Origin: Rhodococcus ruber
Lineage (GTDB): Bacteria > Actinomycetota > Actinomycetes > Mycobacteriales > Mycobacteriaceae
Direction: 5' to 3'
Assembly: GCF_027270735.1 (NCBI RefSeq)
Contig: NZ_JAPWIJ010000011.1
Location: 52,415 to 116,414, forward strand
DNA: 64,000 bases
A program made the position numbers and the translations under genes. Below the pieces are notes generated by a model. It did no database searches. It was given only the letters and a program-made list of their open reading frames with translations, and was not told the DNA's origin. Below, piece after piece: positions 8,204 to 17,265 of this stretch. Every line of letters starts with the position of its first letter. The first letter of the stretch is position 1.

Positions 8204-8866
8204 ATGCCGCGCCTGAGCAGGACTGCCGTCGTCGACGCCGCTCTCGACGTCGCATACCGCCACGGCTTGGACTCGCTCACCATCCGCAAGATCGCAACCG
8301 AACTCGGCGTTTCGCCCATGGCGATCTACTGGCATGTGAAGAACAAGGACGAGCTGCTCGACGCCATGGGCGACCGCGTATGCAAGGACCTCGAGCTCAC
8401 CGTCGACCCCGCCGCACCGTGGTGGCAGCAGCTTCGCAGCGTGCTCGAGGACTTCATGCGCGCCTTGCGCGCCCACCCGGGCGCAGCCGACATCGTTGTT
8501 CCTCGAATGTTGTTTTCCCCCAACAGTAGGGAGGCGATGGAGCTGGCACTGAAGGCTCTCGGCGAGGCCGGCTTCTCCCTTCCCGACGCCACCCAACTCG
8601 CCCGCCACGGCGTCCGGGTCGCCATCTCGCTCATCACCGAGCCCTTGTTCACCGGTGTCGAGGTCGAGCCGGAGCGTCGGGCACACGTCGAGCGGGAAGT
8701 GGCGTCGACGATGGAATCTCTCGATCCCGAGGAGTTCCCGCACATCCTGGCTTCGGCCGAACATCTCGGTGATCCCACCTCTCGTCCGGCATTCGAGAAG
8801 CTCGGCCTCGAGACGTATATCGCCGGCGTCAGGGCGCTCGTCGGCGACCGTGACGTTCCGTCCTGA
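8204..8866 (+). CDS. TetR-family regulator (TetR class C-terminal domain)
   Basis: A 220-residue regulator. The N-terminal helix-turn-helix covers residues 5-50 (VVDAALDVAYRHGLDSLTIR, GVSPMAIYWHVKNKDELLDAM). The remainder resembles the TetR_C ligand-binding domain, with WWQQLRSVLEDFMRALRAHP and a C-terminal F...LGLETYIAGVRAL helix. Only 71 bases separate its ATG from the mqo start, and TATAGT sits eight bases before the ATG, suggesting a leaderless transcript. Ligand unknown; control of mqo or of itself is inferred from the divergent layout. Confidence 0.8.
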   Translation: MPRLSRTAVVDAALDVAYRHGLDSLTIRKIATELGVSPMAIYWHVKNKDELLDAMGDRVCKDLELTVDPAAPWWQQLRSVLEDFMRALRAHPGAADIVVPRMLFSPNSREAMELALKALGEAGFSLPDATQLARHGVRVAISLITEPLFTGVEVEPERRAHVEREVASTMESLDPEEFPHILASAEHLGDPTSRPAFEKLGLETYIAGVRALVGDRDVPS

Positions 8867-8973
8867 TCCTTCGGCGGGGATTGGACATATTGTCGGGTGG
8901 CGAAGTGTCGTCCGTAGGTGCAGGCTTTGCAGAACCGAAATATTGGTGGAGTGACGACGCTAGGGGTTGTGAG

Positions 8974-10413
8974 ATGACGGTGCCTGTCCTGCAGAACTAC
9001 ATCGACGGGGCGTTCGTCACGCCCTCGGGCACCGAGATGCTGGACGTGATCAGCCCGGTGGACGAGACGGTCGTCGCCCACTCCCCCATCTCCGACGCGG
9101 CCGACGTCGAGGCCGCAATGTCGGCCGCCGCCAGCGCATTCGAGACCTGGGGCAAGACGACGCCGAGTGAGCGGCAGAAGGTGCTGCTGAAGCTCGCCGA
9201 CGCCATCGAGGCGCACAGCGACGAGATCGTCGAGGCGCAGAGCCGCAACACCGGCCAGCCCAAGGCCACCATCGCCGCCGAAGAGGTGACGGTCGGGGCG
9301 GATCAGATCCGATTCTTCGCCGGTGCCGCCCGGATGCTCGAGGGCAAGTCCGCTGGCGAATACATGGACGGCTTCACCTCGTACGTGCGCCGCGAACCGA
9401 TCGGCGTCGTCGGCCAGGTGACCCCGTGGAACTACCCGTTCATGATGGCGATCTGGAAGATCGGGCCCGCGTTGGCCGCCGGAAACACGATCGTGCTCAA
9501 GCCCAGTGACACCACTCCCGAAAGCACGTTGGTGCTCGCGAAATTGTCCAAGGGCATCGTTCCGGACGGCGTGCTCAACGTCGTTCTCGGCAACGGCGGC
9601 ACCGGTGCGGCGATCGTCGAGCACAAGACTCCCGGCCTGGTATCGATCACCGGATCCGTGCGCGCCGGCATCGCGGTGGCCGTGGCGGCCGCCAAGCAGC
9701 TCAAGCGGGCGCACCTCGAACTCGGCGGCAAGGCTCCGGCAATCGTGTTCGACGACGTCGATATCACCAAGGCAGCCGACGGCATCGCCGAGGCCGCGTT
9801 CTTCAACGCCGGTCAGGATTGCACCGCCGTCACCCGCGTTCTGGTGCACGAGTCGGTGCACGACGCCCTCGTCGATGCCCTTGTGGCCAAGGCGAAGACA
9901 CTGAAAGTCGGCCTCCCCGACGACCCCGACACCTTCCTCGGACCACTGAACAACGTCAACCATTTCGGTCAGGTGAGCGCCAAGGTCGACGGAATCGGTA
10001 CCCATGCCACTATCGTCACCGGCGGCAAGCGCATCGGCGACAAGGGTTTCTTCCTCGAACCCACGATCATCACGGGCGTGCAGCAGTCCGATCCCATCGT
10101 GCAGGAGGAGACGTTCGGCCCGGTGCTCACGGTCCAGAAGTTCTCCGACGAGGCCGAGGCGATCGCTCTTGCCAACGATGTGGAGTTCGGTCTCGCATCA
10201 AGTGTGTGGACCTCTGATCATGCACGCACACTTCGCATCTCGGCAGCTTTGGACTTCGGCGCCGTCTGGGTCAACTGCCACATCCCGTTGGTCGCGGAAA
10301 TGCCCCACGGCGGTTTCAAGTACTCCGGCTACGGCAAGGATCTCTCGGCCTACGGTGTCGAGGACTACACCCGCATCAAGCACGTCATGAGCTCGACGGA
10401 GACCATCGCATGA
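8974..10413 (+). CDS. Aldehyde dehydrogenase, gamma-aminobutyraldehyde dehydrogenase type
   Basis: A 479-residue NAD(P)-dependent aldehyde dehydrogenase. Visible elements are VTPWNYPFMMAIWKIGPALAAGNT (substrate channel and cofactor site, written in part), the general-base Glu249 in LELGGKAP and the nucleophile Cys283 in NAGQDCTAVTR, then EETFGPVL near residue 381. Overall it resembles the PatD-like dehydrogenases that oxidise 4-aminobutanal. The ATG at 8974 is preferred over an upstream start because alignment to the family begins at VLQNYIDGAF. It overlaps the amine oxidase by ATGA, so it likely oxidises the aldehyde that enzyme produces. Confidence 0.85.
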   Translation: MTVPVLQNYIDGAFVTPSGTEMLDVISPVDETVVAHSPISDAADVEAAMSAAASAFETWGKTTPSERQKVLLKLADAIEAHSDEIVEAQSRNTGQPKATIAAEEVTVGADQIRFFAGAARMLEGKSAGEYMDGFTSYVRREPIGVVGQVTPWNYPFMMAIWKIGPALAAGNTIVLKPSDTTPESTLVLAKLSKGIVPDGVLNVVLGNGGTGAAIVEHKTPGLVSITGSVRAGIAVAVAAAKQLKRAHLELGGKAPAIVFDDVDITKAADGIAEAAFFNAGQDCTAVTRVLVHESVHDALVDALVAKAKTLKVGLPDDPDTFLGPLNNVNHFGQVSAKVDGIGTHATIVTGGKRIGDKGFFLEPTIITGVQQSDPIVQEETFGPVLTVQKFSDEAEAIALANDVEFGLASSVWTSDHARTLRISAALDFGAVWVNCHIPLVAEMPHGGFKYSGYGKDLSAYGVEDYTRIKHVMSSTETIA

Positions 10414-12347
10414 CCTCTCATCCCCTCGATCCCCTGTCCAGCGACGAATTCGCCACCGTGGCCGAGATTCTCGGCCGCGATCACGGCGTCGGCGACGGTT
10501 GGCGTTACGCCTCCATCGAGATGATCGAACCCGCCAAGTCCGAGATCGCCGCGTTCGACGCGGACGGTACCGTGCCTGCGCGTCGGGCAGTGTCAGTGGT
10601 ACTGAACCGCAGCGAGAACACGACCTTCAAGGCCGTGGTGTCGCTGGACGATCGCACCACCGAATCATGGACGCACATCCCGGACGTACAGCCCAACTTC
10701 ACCGTCGACGAGTGGGAAGAGGCCGACGCGGCCCTACGCGCCCACCCCGATGTGATTGCTGCCCTTGCCGATAGAGGCATCACCGATCTCGATCTGGTGT
10801 TCATGGACACCTGGACCTACGGCGAGGCGGTGACGCCCGAGAAGTACAAGGGTCGACGCCTCGGCTGGTCCGACACCTGGGTCAAAGCGGCTGCGGGTGC
10901 CAATCCCTACGCCGGGCCGGTGGGTGGATTCCATTGCGTCATCGACGTGAACTCGATGGAATTGCTCGAGATCGAGGACACCTATCGCGTCGAGCGGCCG
11001 GAGATCATGGGCGAGTATGTTCCTCGCCATATCCCGGAGCGAATCAGGAACGCCAGCACGCGTCCGCCGCTGAAGCCACTCGAGATCACTCAATCCGACG
11101 GGCCGTCGTTCGAGCTCGACGGCAACAAGTTGACGTGGCAGAACTGGTCGCTGCGCGTGGGGTTCAACTACCGCGAGGGCATGACACTGCATGCCGTCAG
11201 CTACAACGACAACGGAACTGTGCGGTCCGTTGCGAATCGAATGTCGTTCGCGGAGATGGTCGTTCCCTATCGCGATCACACCGAGGACCACTATCGGCGC
11301 ACCGCGTTCGACATCGGCGAGTGGGGTCTCGGTTTCATGACCACCTCGCTCGAGCTCGGATGCGACTGCCTGGGCGAGATCCGCTACCTCGACGCGGTGC
11401 TGCACAACAGCAAGGGTGAGCCGTACACGATCACCGATGCGATATGCATTCACGAGGAAGACAATGCCGTGCTGTGGAAGCACGTCGATCACGACGCCGG
11501 AGCCGAGGTACGGCGAATGCGACGGCTCACGGTCAGCTTCCACGCAACCGTCGCCAACTACGAGTACCTCGTCTACTGGCGGTTCTACCAGGACGGCAAC
11601 ATCGAGTGCGAGGTGCGCGCGACGGGCATCATGGTCGTCACTCACTTCGACGAAGGTGGCACGCATCCGTCGGGAACGCTGGTCGACAATCGTACCTACG
11701 CGCCGTATCACCAGCACTTTCTCGTCGCCCGGCTCGATCTGGACATCGACGGCACCGAGAACACCGTGTATGCCAGTGAGACGCAACGGGTTCCGATGGG
11801 CCCCGACAATCCGTACGGTCTCGCGCTGACTCAGGTCAACACTCCCCTGACCACCGAGTCCGAGGGCAAGCAGGATTACGACTGGAACACCCAGAAGGCG
11901 TGGAAGGTCGTCAACGACAACGTCACCAACGGTCTCGGCACCCGGCCCGCGTACAAGTTGGTTCCGGGAGCGGCGATCCCGTCGATGTTCGATCCCGCGT
12001 CGCCGATCTTCCAGCGCGCCCAGGTGATCGGTCACACCGTCTGGGTCACTCCGAACTCACCCGACGAGCGTTGGCCGAGCGGCGAGTTCGTGAACCAGAG
12101 CGGTATCGACCACGGACTTCCGGAGTGGACCGAGAAAGATCGAAGCATCGAGAACACCGATGTCGTCGTCTGGTACACCTTCGGTATCCATCACATCACC
12201 CGGCCGGAGGACTGGCCGGTGATGCCCGCGGACACCGTCTCGTTCTGGCTCAAGCCCTTCGGGTTCTTCGACCGCAACCCCTCTCTGGACGTCGAAGCGT
12301 CGGCGCCGAAGTCGTGCCACACCGATCCCGGTAGCACCTGTCATTAG
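10410..12347 (+). CDS. Copper-containing primary-amine oxidase (tyramine/phenethylamine oxidase type)
   Basis: A 645-residue enzyme converting primary amines, O2 and water to aldehydes, ammonia and H2O2. The topaquinone precursor is Tyr384 in VANYEYLVYW. Asp301 in AFDIGEWGLG fits the catalytic base 83 residues earlier. Copper ligands are His434 and His436 (YHQHF) and one of His594/His595 (GIHHITRPEDWP). Length and spacing match the Arthrobacter enzymes. There is no signal peptide, so it is cytoplasmic. Translational overlap with the aldehyde dehydrogenase, and the usp and permease genes that follow, suggest an amine-catabolic operon; whether the substrate is an aromatic amine or a diamine is unclear. 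Confidence 0.92.
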   Translation: MTSHPLDPLSSDEFATVAEILGRDHGVGDGWRYASIEMIEPAKSEIAAFDADGTVPARRAVSVVLNRSENTTFKAVVSLDDRTTESWTHIPDVQPNFTVDEWEEADAALRAHPDVIAALADRGITDLDLVFMDTWTYGEAVTPEKYKGRRLGWSDTWVKAAAGANPYAGPVGGFHCVIDVNSMELLEIEDTYRVERPEIMGEYVPRHIPERIRNASTRPPLKPLEITQSDGPSFELDGNKLTWQNWSLRVGFNYREGMTLHAVSYNDNGTVRSVANRMSFAEMVVPYRDHTEDHYRRTAFDIGEWGLGFMTTSLELGCDCLGEIRYLDAVLHNSKGEPYTITDAICIHEEDNAVLWKHVDHDAGAEVRRMRRLTVSFHATVANYEYLVYWRFYQDGNIECEVRATGIMVVTHFDEGGTHPSGTLVDNRTYAPYHQHFLVARLDLDIDGTENTVYASETQRVPMGPDNPYGLALTQVNTPLTTESEGKQDYDWNTQKAWKVVNDNVTNGLGTRPAYKLVPGAAIPSMFDPASPIFQRAQVIGHTVWVTPNSPDERWPSGEFVNQSGIDHGLPEWTEKDRSIENTDVVVWYTFGIHHITRPEDWPVMPADTVSFWLKPFGFFDRNPSLDVEASAPKSCHTDPGSTCH

Positions 12348-12375
12348 CTCGCCCAACCTCACGGAAGGTCCGCCC

Positions 12376-13266
12376 ATGCGTCTGATCGTGGGGTACCAGG
12401 CAACACCGAGTGGCGCGGACGGAATCGCCCTGGGGGCAACGCTCGCGCGTTCGCTGCAGGCATCGCTGGACATCTGCCTGGTGCTGCCGCAGGAGCGTCC
12501 GGTGCCGTCCAAGGCACCGGTCGAGGCGGCCTACGACGGCATCTTGATCGACCAGGCCACGAACTGGCTGGACGAAGCACTGAAATTGGTGCCCGAGGAC
12601 GTCGAGGCTCGTACTCACCTGCTCTTCGACGAGTCGTTCGCACAGGGCCTGCTCGACGCAACCAGGAGTGGAGCCTGCGGAACGACCCATGAACACGTGG
12701 ACGAGTGTGACGCCTACATGATCGTCGTCGGTGCGGCCGGTGACGGCCTGCTCGGTCGGCACTCGATCGGTACCGTCACCAGCGATCTGTTGCACGTCGC
12801 GCACGTGCCCCTCGCGTTGGCACCGCGCGGGTATCGGCACTCTCCCCCGCAACGCATTCGCGAGATCACCTGCGCCATCGGAAATCGTCCGGGGGCAGCA
12901 GAACTCACCTCGGCGGCCACCGACCTGTCTGCCACCGCCGAGTTGCCACTGCGCTTGCTCTCCCTCGTGTCCGCAGATGAGCGATCAGCATCGGGGGCAG
13001 GCGGTCTCGCCAAGGCCGAGGACGTGCTGCGCACCGTGCAAGCGGGACTGCCCGCAGGATCGGAAGTGCAGTTGACAGTGGCCGAGGGTTCCGGCATCGA
13101 GAAGGCCGCCTCCTCGCTGGACTGGCACGACGGTGACGTGTTGATGGTGGGTTCGTCTCGACTCGCGCAGCCTCACCGACTGTTCCTGGGATCGGTTGCC
13201 GCCAAGATGCTTCGGGTCGTTCCTGTTCCGATGATCGTTGTTCCGAGAGAGGCCGGCGATGAATGA
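12376..13266 (+). CDS. Tandem universal stress protein with an in-frame repeat insertion
   Basis: A 296-residue protein with two UspA domains (about 1-155 and 160-294). Each ends in an ATP-binding motif: VVGAAGDGLLGRHSIGTVTS and VGSSRLAQPHRLFLGSVAAK. Residues 97-107 (RSGACGTTHEH) are coded by the 24-bp dispersed repeat and its flank, placed between the helix ending LLDAT and the strand starting DAYMIVVG. Normal Usp domains pass directly from that helix to the strand, so this is an insertion that kept the frame and the downstream fold. It lies in the amine oxidase-permease operon and overlaps the next gene. Confidence 0.85.
   Translation: MRLIVGYQATPSGADGIALGATLARSLQASLDICLVLPQERPVPSKAPVEAAYDGILIDQATNWLDEALKLVPEDVEARTHLLFDESFAQGLLDATRSGACGTTHEHVDECDAYMIVVGAAGDGLLGRHSIGTVTSDLLHVAHVPLALAPRGYRHSPPQRIREITCAIGNRPGAAELTSAATDLSATAELPLRLLSLVSADERSASGAGGLAKAEDVLRTVQAGLPAGSEVQLTVAEGSGIEKAASSLDWHDGDVLMVGSSRLAQPHRLFLGSVAAKMLRVVPVPMIVVPREAGDE
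12665..12688 (+). repeat. 24-bp dispersed repeat inside the usp gene
   Basis: This copy starts GGAGTGGAGCC and ends GAACGACCC. It is identical over all 24 bases to the copy at 53100-53123 and differs at two positions from the reverse complement of the units at 1-90. It is in frame and adds SGACGTT to the protein. Confidence 0.85.
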
Positions 13267-14776
13267 GCACAAGGTAGTGGACGTCGAGTCCAAGGGCCTG
13301 TCGGCCGGCCAGCTCGGGCTGCTCGCGAGTGTCGTGCTGGGCATTTCGACCATCGCTCCCGCGTACGCGCTGACGGCGTCGCTCGGGCCGACGGTCACCG
13401 AGGTCGGGGTGCACCTGCCGGCGATCTTCATCGTTGGTTTCATCCCGATGTTGTTGGTGGCGTTGGGCTATCGAGAGCTCAACGCGGCCGAACCCGACAG
13501 CGGCACGTCCTTCACGTGGGCGTCGAAAGCTTTCGGCCCCTACATCGGATGGATGGGTGGATGGGGTCTGATCGCGGCCACCATCATCGTGCTCTCCAAC
13601 CTCGCCGGGGTGGCCGTCGACTTCTTCTACCTCTTTCTCGCGCAGGTCACCAGCAACGATTCGGTGGCCGACCTCACCGGCAACAAGCTCGTCAACATCG
13701 TCACGTGCCTGGTGTTCATGGCTCTGTCGGCGTGGCTCTGCTATCGAGGCATGCAGGAGACCAAGCGCGTCCAGTACACGATGCTCGGCTTCCAGTTGCT
13801 GGTGATGGCGTGGTTCATCGTTGCCGCGTTCGTCAAAATCGGTGCGGGCGACGGTGCCGACGACATCGCGTTCAGCCTGGACTGGTTCGATCCGTTCGGC
13901 ATTCCGAGCTTCTCGGCATTCACGGCCGGCCTGTCGCTGTCGATCTTCATGTACTGGGGCTGGGACGTCTGTCTGACGGTCAACGAGGAAACGTCCGGTA
14001 GCGCAAAGATTCCCGGCCGCGCCGCTCTGGTGACGGTGTTCTTCATCATCGTGCTGTACTTGCTCACCGCGGTCGCCACCCTGCTGTTCGCCGGTACCGG
14101 GGACACCGGAAACGGACTGCAGAATCCCGACACCACCGACAACGTGTTCGCGGCTCTCGCCGGACCGGTGATGGGACCGTTCGCGATTCTGCTCTCGCTC
14201 GCCGTGCTGAGCAGCTCGGCCAGTTCACTGCAGGCCACGTTCATCTCGCCGGCCCGCACGTTGCTCGCTATGGGTCACTACCAAGCCCTACCGAAGCGGT
14301 TCGCTTCCATCACACCGCGATTCAGCACTCCAGGCTTCGCAACGCTGGTGGCGGGCGGCGCGTCGGCCGGCTTCTACGCCGTGATGCGAGTGGTGAGCGA
14401 CAACGTACTCACCGACACCATTGCTGCACTGGGCCTGATGATCTGCTTCTATTACGGCATCACGGCATTCGCCTGCGTCTGGTACTTCCGCGAGGAATTG
14501 TTCACCAGCACGCGCAACGTGTTCTTCAAGTTTCTCGCGCCGCTGCTCGGCGGGGTCGGGATGGCCGTCGTGTTCGTGCAGACCTCGGTCGATGCGTGGG
14601 ATCCCGAGTTCGGTAGCGGCTCATCACTGTTCGGCATCGGGATGGTCTTCCTCATCGGCGTGGGGATCATCGTTCTCGGCATCGTCATCATGCTGGTGGT
14701 GGCACTGCGCAAGCCGGAGTTCTTCAAGGGCGACATTCTCCGCCGCGATACTCCGTCACTGATCGTCGAGGACTGA
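13259..14776 (+). CDS. APC-family amino acid/amine permease
   Basis: A 505-residue, 12-helix transporter of the amino acid-polyamine-organocation superfamily. Helix 1 contains GLLASVVLGISTIAPAYALT, with the unwound glycine motif of the family, and ELNAAEPDSGTSFTWASKAFG is the conserved loop after helix 2. The ATG at 13259 overlaps the end of usp. It is the last gene of the operon with aldehyde dehydrogenase and amine oxidase, so it probably imports the amine or a related amino acid. Specificity cannot be read from sequence. Confidence 0.85.
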   Translation: MNEHKVVDVESKGLSAGQLGLLASVVLGISTIAPAYALTASLGPTVTEVGVHLPAIFIVGFIPMLLVALGYRELNAAEPDSGTSFTWASKAFGPYIGWMGGWGLIAATIIVLSNLAGVAVDFFYLFLAQVTSNDSVADLTGNKLVNIVTCLVFMALSAWLCYRGMQETKRVQYTMLGFQLLVMAWFIVAAFVKIGAGDGADDIAFSLDWFDPFGIPSFSAFTAGLSLSIFMYWGWDVCLTVNEETSGSAKIPGRAALVTVFFIIVLYLLTAVATLLFAGTGDTGNGLQNPDTTDNVFAALAGPVMGPFAILLSLAVLSSSASSLQATFISPARTLLAMGHYQALPKRFASITPRFSTPGFATLVAGGASAGFYAVMRVVSDNVLTDTIAALGLMICFYYGITAFACVWYFREELFTSTRNVFFKFLAPLLGGVGMAVVFVQTSVDAWDPEFGSGSSLFGIGMVFLIGVGIIVLGIVIMLVVALRKPEFFKGDILRRDTPSLIVED

Positions 14777-14807
14777 CGAGGATCAGTACTCAGATTTCCG
14801 GTGCCCT

Positions 14808-15290
14808 TCAGATCTCCTCTGCCTCGAAACGCGCGTTGCGCTTACGCATCTGCCAGATGATCAGTGCGACGACGCCGCCCCCGACCACCGCACCCACGGC
14901 TGCGCCTGCCCACGAGCTCACCTGCGAGTAGACGTCCGGCTGCAGCCTGACGAGGACTCCGACGTAGCCGGCTGCCGCGATCACACCGACAATGATCCCT
15001 CGGAGCCGTCCGGCCTTTGCTGCGGTGTAGATGTTCACACCGCGGACCGCCGAATAGCCGATCGTGGCGAAGCTGATCAGCGTGGAGACGACGAGAATCC
15101 CGAGCGCAATCCACGCTCCGGTCGTGTTCGCCGCCCATGGCAAAATTGCACCGCCGATGAGGCCGGCCCAGAGGAACAGTTGAAAACCGATGGCGGAGGC
15201 TTCGTTCCACACATCACGCTGGCGTTCGTCGTCGTAGAATTCGTCGTCCAGATCGCCGACGATTCGCATGGTCTTGGTGAATGTGCTCAT
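14808..15290 (-). CDS. Small membrane protein, paralogue A (operon with XRE regulator)
   Basis: A 160-residue protein with a conserved cytoplasmic N-terminus (GDLDDEFYDDERQRDVWNEA) and four predicted membrane segments (about 34-52, 57-76, 93-112 and 124-145), then a basic-acidic tail. It is clearly paralogous to the protein at 18989-19510. The gene starts one base after the XRE regulator, with GAGGAG as ribosome site, so the two form a small operon. Membrane proteins paired with such XRE regulators are frequent, but no function can be assigned. Confidence 0.7.
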   Translation of the reverse strand: MSTFTKTMRIVGDLDDEFYDDERQRDVWNEASAIGFQLFLWAGLIGGAILPWAANTTGAWIALGILVVSTLISFATIGYSAVRGVNIYTAAKAGRLRGIIVGVIAAAGYVGVLVRLQPDVYSQVSSWAGAAVGAVVGGGVVALIIWQMRKRNARFEAEEI

Positions 15291-15291
15291 G

Positions 15292-15501
15292 TCACTCCTC
15301 GTTTCCGAACAATGTTTCGACAGTGGTGTCCAATGCTCCGGCCAGCTTCAGTGCCAGGTAGACACTCGGTGCGTAATCGCCGCCTTCGACGGAGACGATG
15401 CTCTGCCGGGAGACCCCGCAGGCCTTACCGAGCTCGGCCTGGGTCAGCCGCGCAGCCTTCCGATGTTCACGCACCGCGTTGGTCTTCAGCGCGTTGTTCA
15501 T
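15292..15501 (-). CDS. Small XRE-family regulator
   Basis: A 69-residue single-domain helix-turn-helix protein: VREHRKAARLTQAELGKACG, VSRQSIVSVEGGDYAPSVYLALKLA, LFGNEE. This is the compact YgzD/YozG-like form of XRE proteins. The ATG at 15501 is chosen over a TTG at 15513, because the TTG belongs to the upstream element shared with the 19.5-kb locus and the ATG position is also conserved there. There is no ribosome site, so translation may be leaderless. It probably binds the TGAC repeats upstream of itself and, by inference, the matching element at 19537-19588. Confidence 0.8.
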   Translation of the reverse strand: MNNALKTNAVREHRKAARLTQAELGKACGVSRQSIVSVEGGDYAPSVYLALKLAGALDTTVETLFGNEE

Positions 15502-15550
15502 GCTGAAAGTCAAGCCGACTTGTCAGAATATGTCAAGCCTTCTTGTCATT
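15499..15550 (-). promoter_or_regulatory. Operator/promoter with four TGAC repeats, copy A
   Basis: Read on the minus strand, TGACA, TGACA, TGACA and TGACT start at spacings of 13, 10 and 13 bases and end right before the XRE start codon. TTGACA with 17 bases to a second TTGACT could be the -35 and -10 of a leaderless promoter. It matches the element at 19537-19588 at 42 of 52 positions with no gaps. Confidence 0.65.
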
Positions 15551-15599
15551 GGCGATCGTCCGACATCGAGTCGCGTCGACTTCGACGCCCTGGCGTGCG

Positions 15600-16196
15600 C
15601 TACCGCGGATCGAGTCCCTTCAGGAGCGCCTGCAGCCCGAACTCGAAGGCGTCCTCGGACCGCTCGCGCAGCTCCCCCGCAGCGTCCAACGCAGCCTTCA
15701 GTTCCGGTTCCACGTCGCGGCTACTGCGCCACGGTGCCTCGGGAGCTGCCAGATCCAGGGCCGAACCCAACACGTAACTGTCGAGCACGGTGATGATGCG
15801 CAGCACGTTGGCCGGCCCGAAGCCGGCGTCTGTCAGCACCCGCGCCAACGTGTTGTACATCCCGAACGCAGCGCTGCTGTTCACGGCCTGAGCCGTCAGC
15901 AGTGGAATCAGCCGCGGGTAGCGCCCGTAGCTGTTTCGGTACCCGCGTGCGATCCAGGCGAGCGCCTCACGCCACGGCGTACCGGCCTCCGGCATCTCCA
16001 CCTCGGACATCGCCCGGTTCCGCAGCAACTCGATGATCTCGTCACGTCCGGACACGTGGTTGTAGAGCGAGGACGGACTGACCTTCAGCTTCTTGGCCAG
16101 CTGGGGCATGGTGAATCCACCCGACTCTTCGACGAGAGTCAGGGCCGCCGTCGTGATGCGATCGACGTCGAGAAGGGGTGCCGACGGTCTTCCCAC
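15600..16196 (-). CDS. TetR/AcrR-family regulator next to agmatine genes
   Basis: A 198-residue regulator. The helix-turn-helix is at residues 12-58 (ITTAALTLVEESGGFTMPQL, KVSPSSLYNHVSGRDEIIELL). The C-terminal domain (WREALAWIARGYRNSYGRYP) resembles the TetR_C domain type. It is transcribed divergently from aguB with 82 bases between. A 7-bp inverted repeat in that gap is the likely operator. A role as repressor responding to agmatine or N-carbamoylputrescine is inference from position. Confidence 0.8.
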   Translation of the reverse strand: MGRPSAPLLDVDRITTAALTLVEESGGFTMPQLAKKLKVSPSSLYNHVSGRDEIIELLRNRAMSEVEMPEAGTPWREALAWIARGYRNSYGRYPRLIPLLTAQAVNSSAAFGMYNTLARVLTDAGFGPANVLRIITVLDSYVLGSALDLAAPEAPWRSSRDVEPELKAALDAAGELRERSEDAFEFGLQALLKGLDPR

Positions 16197-16245
16197 AGCA
16201 ATTCTCCCGTATCCGTTGCGTTCGAGGCAGACATCAACGATACTT

Positions 16246-16262
16246 AACGAATCACATTCGTT
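16246..16262. promoter_or_regulatory. Inverted repeat, candidate TetR operator for aguBA
   Basis: AACGAATCACATTCGTT: perfect 7-bp arms around CAC, extended to TTAACGAAT...ATTCGTTTTAA with weaker symmetry. It lies 16 bases before the aguB ATG and abuts its ribosome site AGGAGA (16268-16273). It can serve both divergent genes. Confidence 0.6.
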
Positions 16263-16278
16263 TTAACAGGAGATCGGC

Positions 16279-17265
16279 ATGCTGACCCTCACCAATCTCA
16301 CGCCTCCCGAGGCGCTGACCCGGACCACCCCAACCGATCGGCCGCCACTACGGGTCGGTCTGGTGCAGCATCGCTGGAATCCCGATGCAGCCGCATCGAA
16401 ACGCGAACTGCTCGAGGCTATTTCGACAGCAGCCGGCCTCGGGGCGCAGGTCGTATTCCTGCCCGAGATCACCCTGCTGCGCTACCCGGCAGACACCCCT
16501 GCCGGTGCGAACCCCGGCAGCGTGGCCGAGGATCTGACGACCGGGCCCACATTCGGCCTGGCCGCCGAGGCCGCCGCCGCCAACGGCATCGTGGTCCATG
16601 CCTCGCTGTACGAGAAGTCCGAGGCAGCAGACGGATTGGGCTTCAATACCTCCATCATGGTCTCCCCTTCCGGCGAACTTCTGGCCAGAACCCGCAAGCT
16701 GCACATCCCCATCTCGGCCGGATACTACGAGGACACCTACTTCCGCCCCGGCCCGGCCGACGACCCGTACCCCGTCTACTCACCGGAGCAACTCGGCGGT
16801 GCCCGGGTGGGTCTACCCACCTGCTGGGACGAGTGGTTTCCCGAGGTCGCGCGCAGCTATGCACTCGGTGGCGCAGAGATACTCGCGTATCCGACGGCCA
16901 TCGGATCCGAGCCGTCGTTCCCGGCATTCGACACCCAGCCGCTGTGGCAGCACGTCATCGTCGGACATGGAATTTCCAACGGGCTGTTCATGGTGGTGCC
17001 CAACCGGTGTGGCAACGAAGGCGCGATCACGTTCTACGGGTCGTCGTTCATCTCCGATCCCTACGGCCGCATCCTCGTTCAGGCACCGCGCGACGAACCA
17101 GCCGTGCTCGTTGCAGATCTCGACCTCGATCAGCGCCGAGAATGGCTGGAGCTCTTCCCTTTTCTGCTCACCCGCAGACCGGACACCTACTCCCGCCTGA
17201 CCGAGCCGGTGCGCTCGGACGCCCCCTACGGCGACGGACATGCTGCGACGCCGGTGATCAAGTGA
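16279..17265 (+). CDS. aguB: N-carbamoylputrescine amidase
   Basis: A 328-residue nitrilase-superfamily enzyme hydrolysing N-carbamoylputrescine to putrescine, CO2 and ammonia. The catalytic triad is visible: Glu63 (FLPEITLLRY), Lys140 (RTRKLHIP) and Cys182 (PTCWDEWFPEVAR). The CWDxWFPE motif is specific for this subfamily. A stretch of about 20 residues at the N-terminus is poorly conserved. It overlaps aguA by GTGA, giving a two-gene unit for agmatine to putrescine under a divergent TetR. Confidence 0.9.
   Translation: MLTLTNLTPPEALTRTTPTDRPPLRVGLVQHRWNPDAAASKRELLEAISTAAGLGAQVVFLPEITLLRYPADTPAGANPGSVAEDLTTGPTFGLAAEAAAANGIVVHASLYEKSEAADGLGFNTSIMVSPSGELLARTRKLHIPISAGYYEDTYFRPGPADDPYPVYSPEQLGGARVGLPTCWDEWFPEVARSYALGGAEILAYPTAIGSEPSFPAFDTQPLWQHVIVGHGISNGLFMVVPNRCGNEGAITFYGSSFISDPYGRILVQAPRDEPAVLVADLDLDQRREWLELFPFLLTRRPDTYSRLTEPVRSDAPYGDGHAATPVIK

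Noticed and set aside
8326..10005. Long minus-strand open frame of 559 codons
   Set aside because: It is antisense to the TetR and aldehyde dehydrogenase genes, whose motifs are clear. Open antisense frames are common in high-GC DNA.
10734..12035. Minus-strand frame antisense to the amine oxidase
   Set aside because: The amine oxidase frame has all catalytic residues; the antisense product is unrecognisable.
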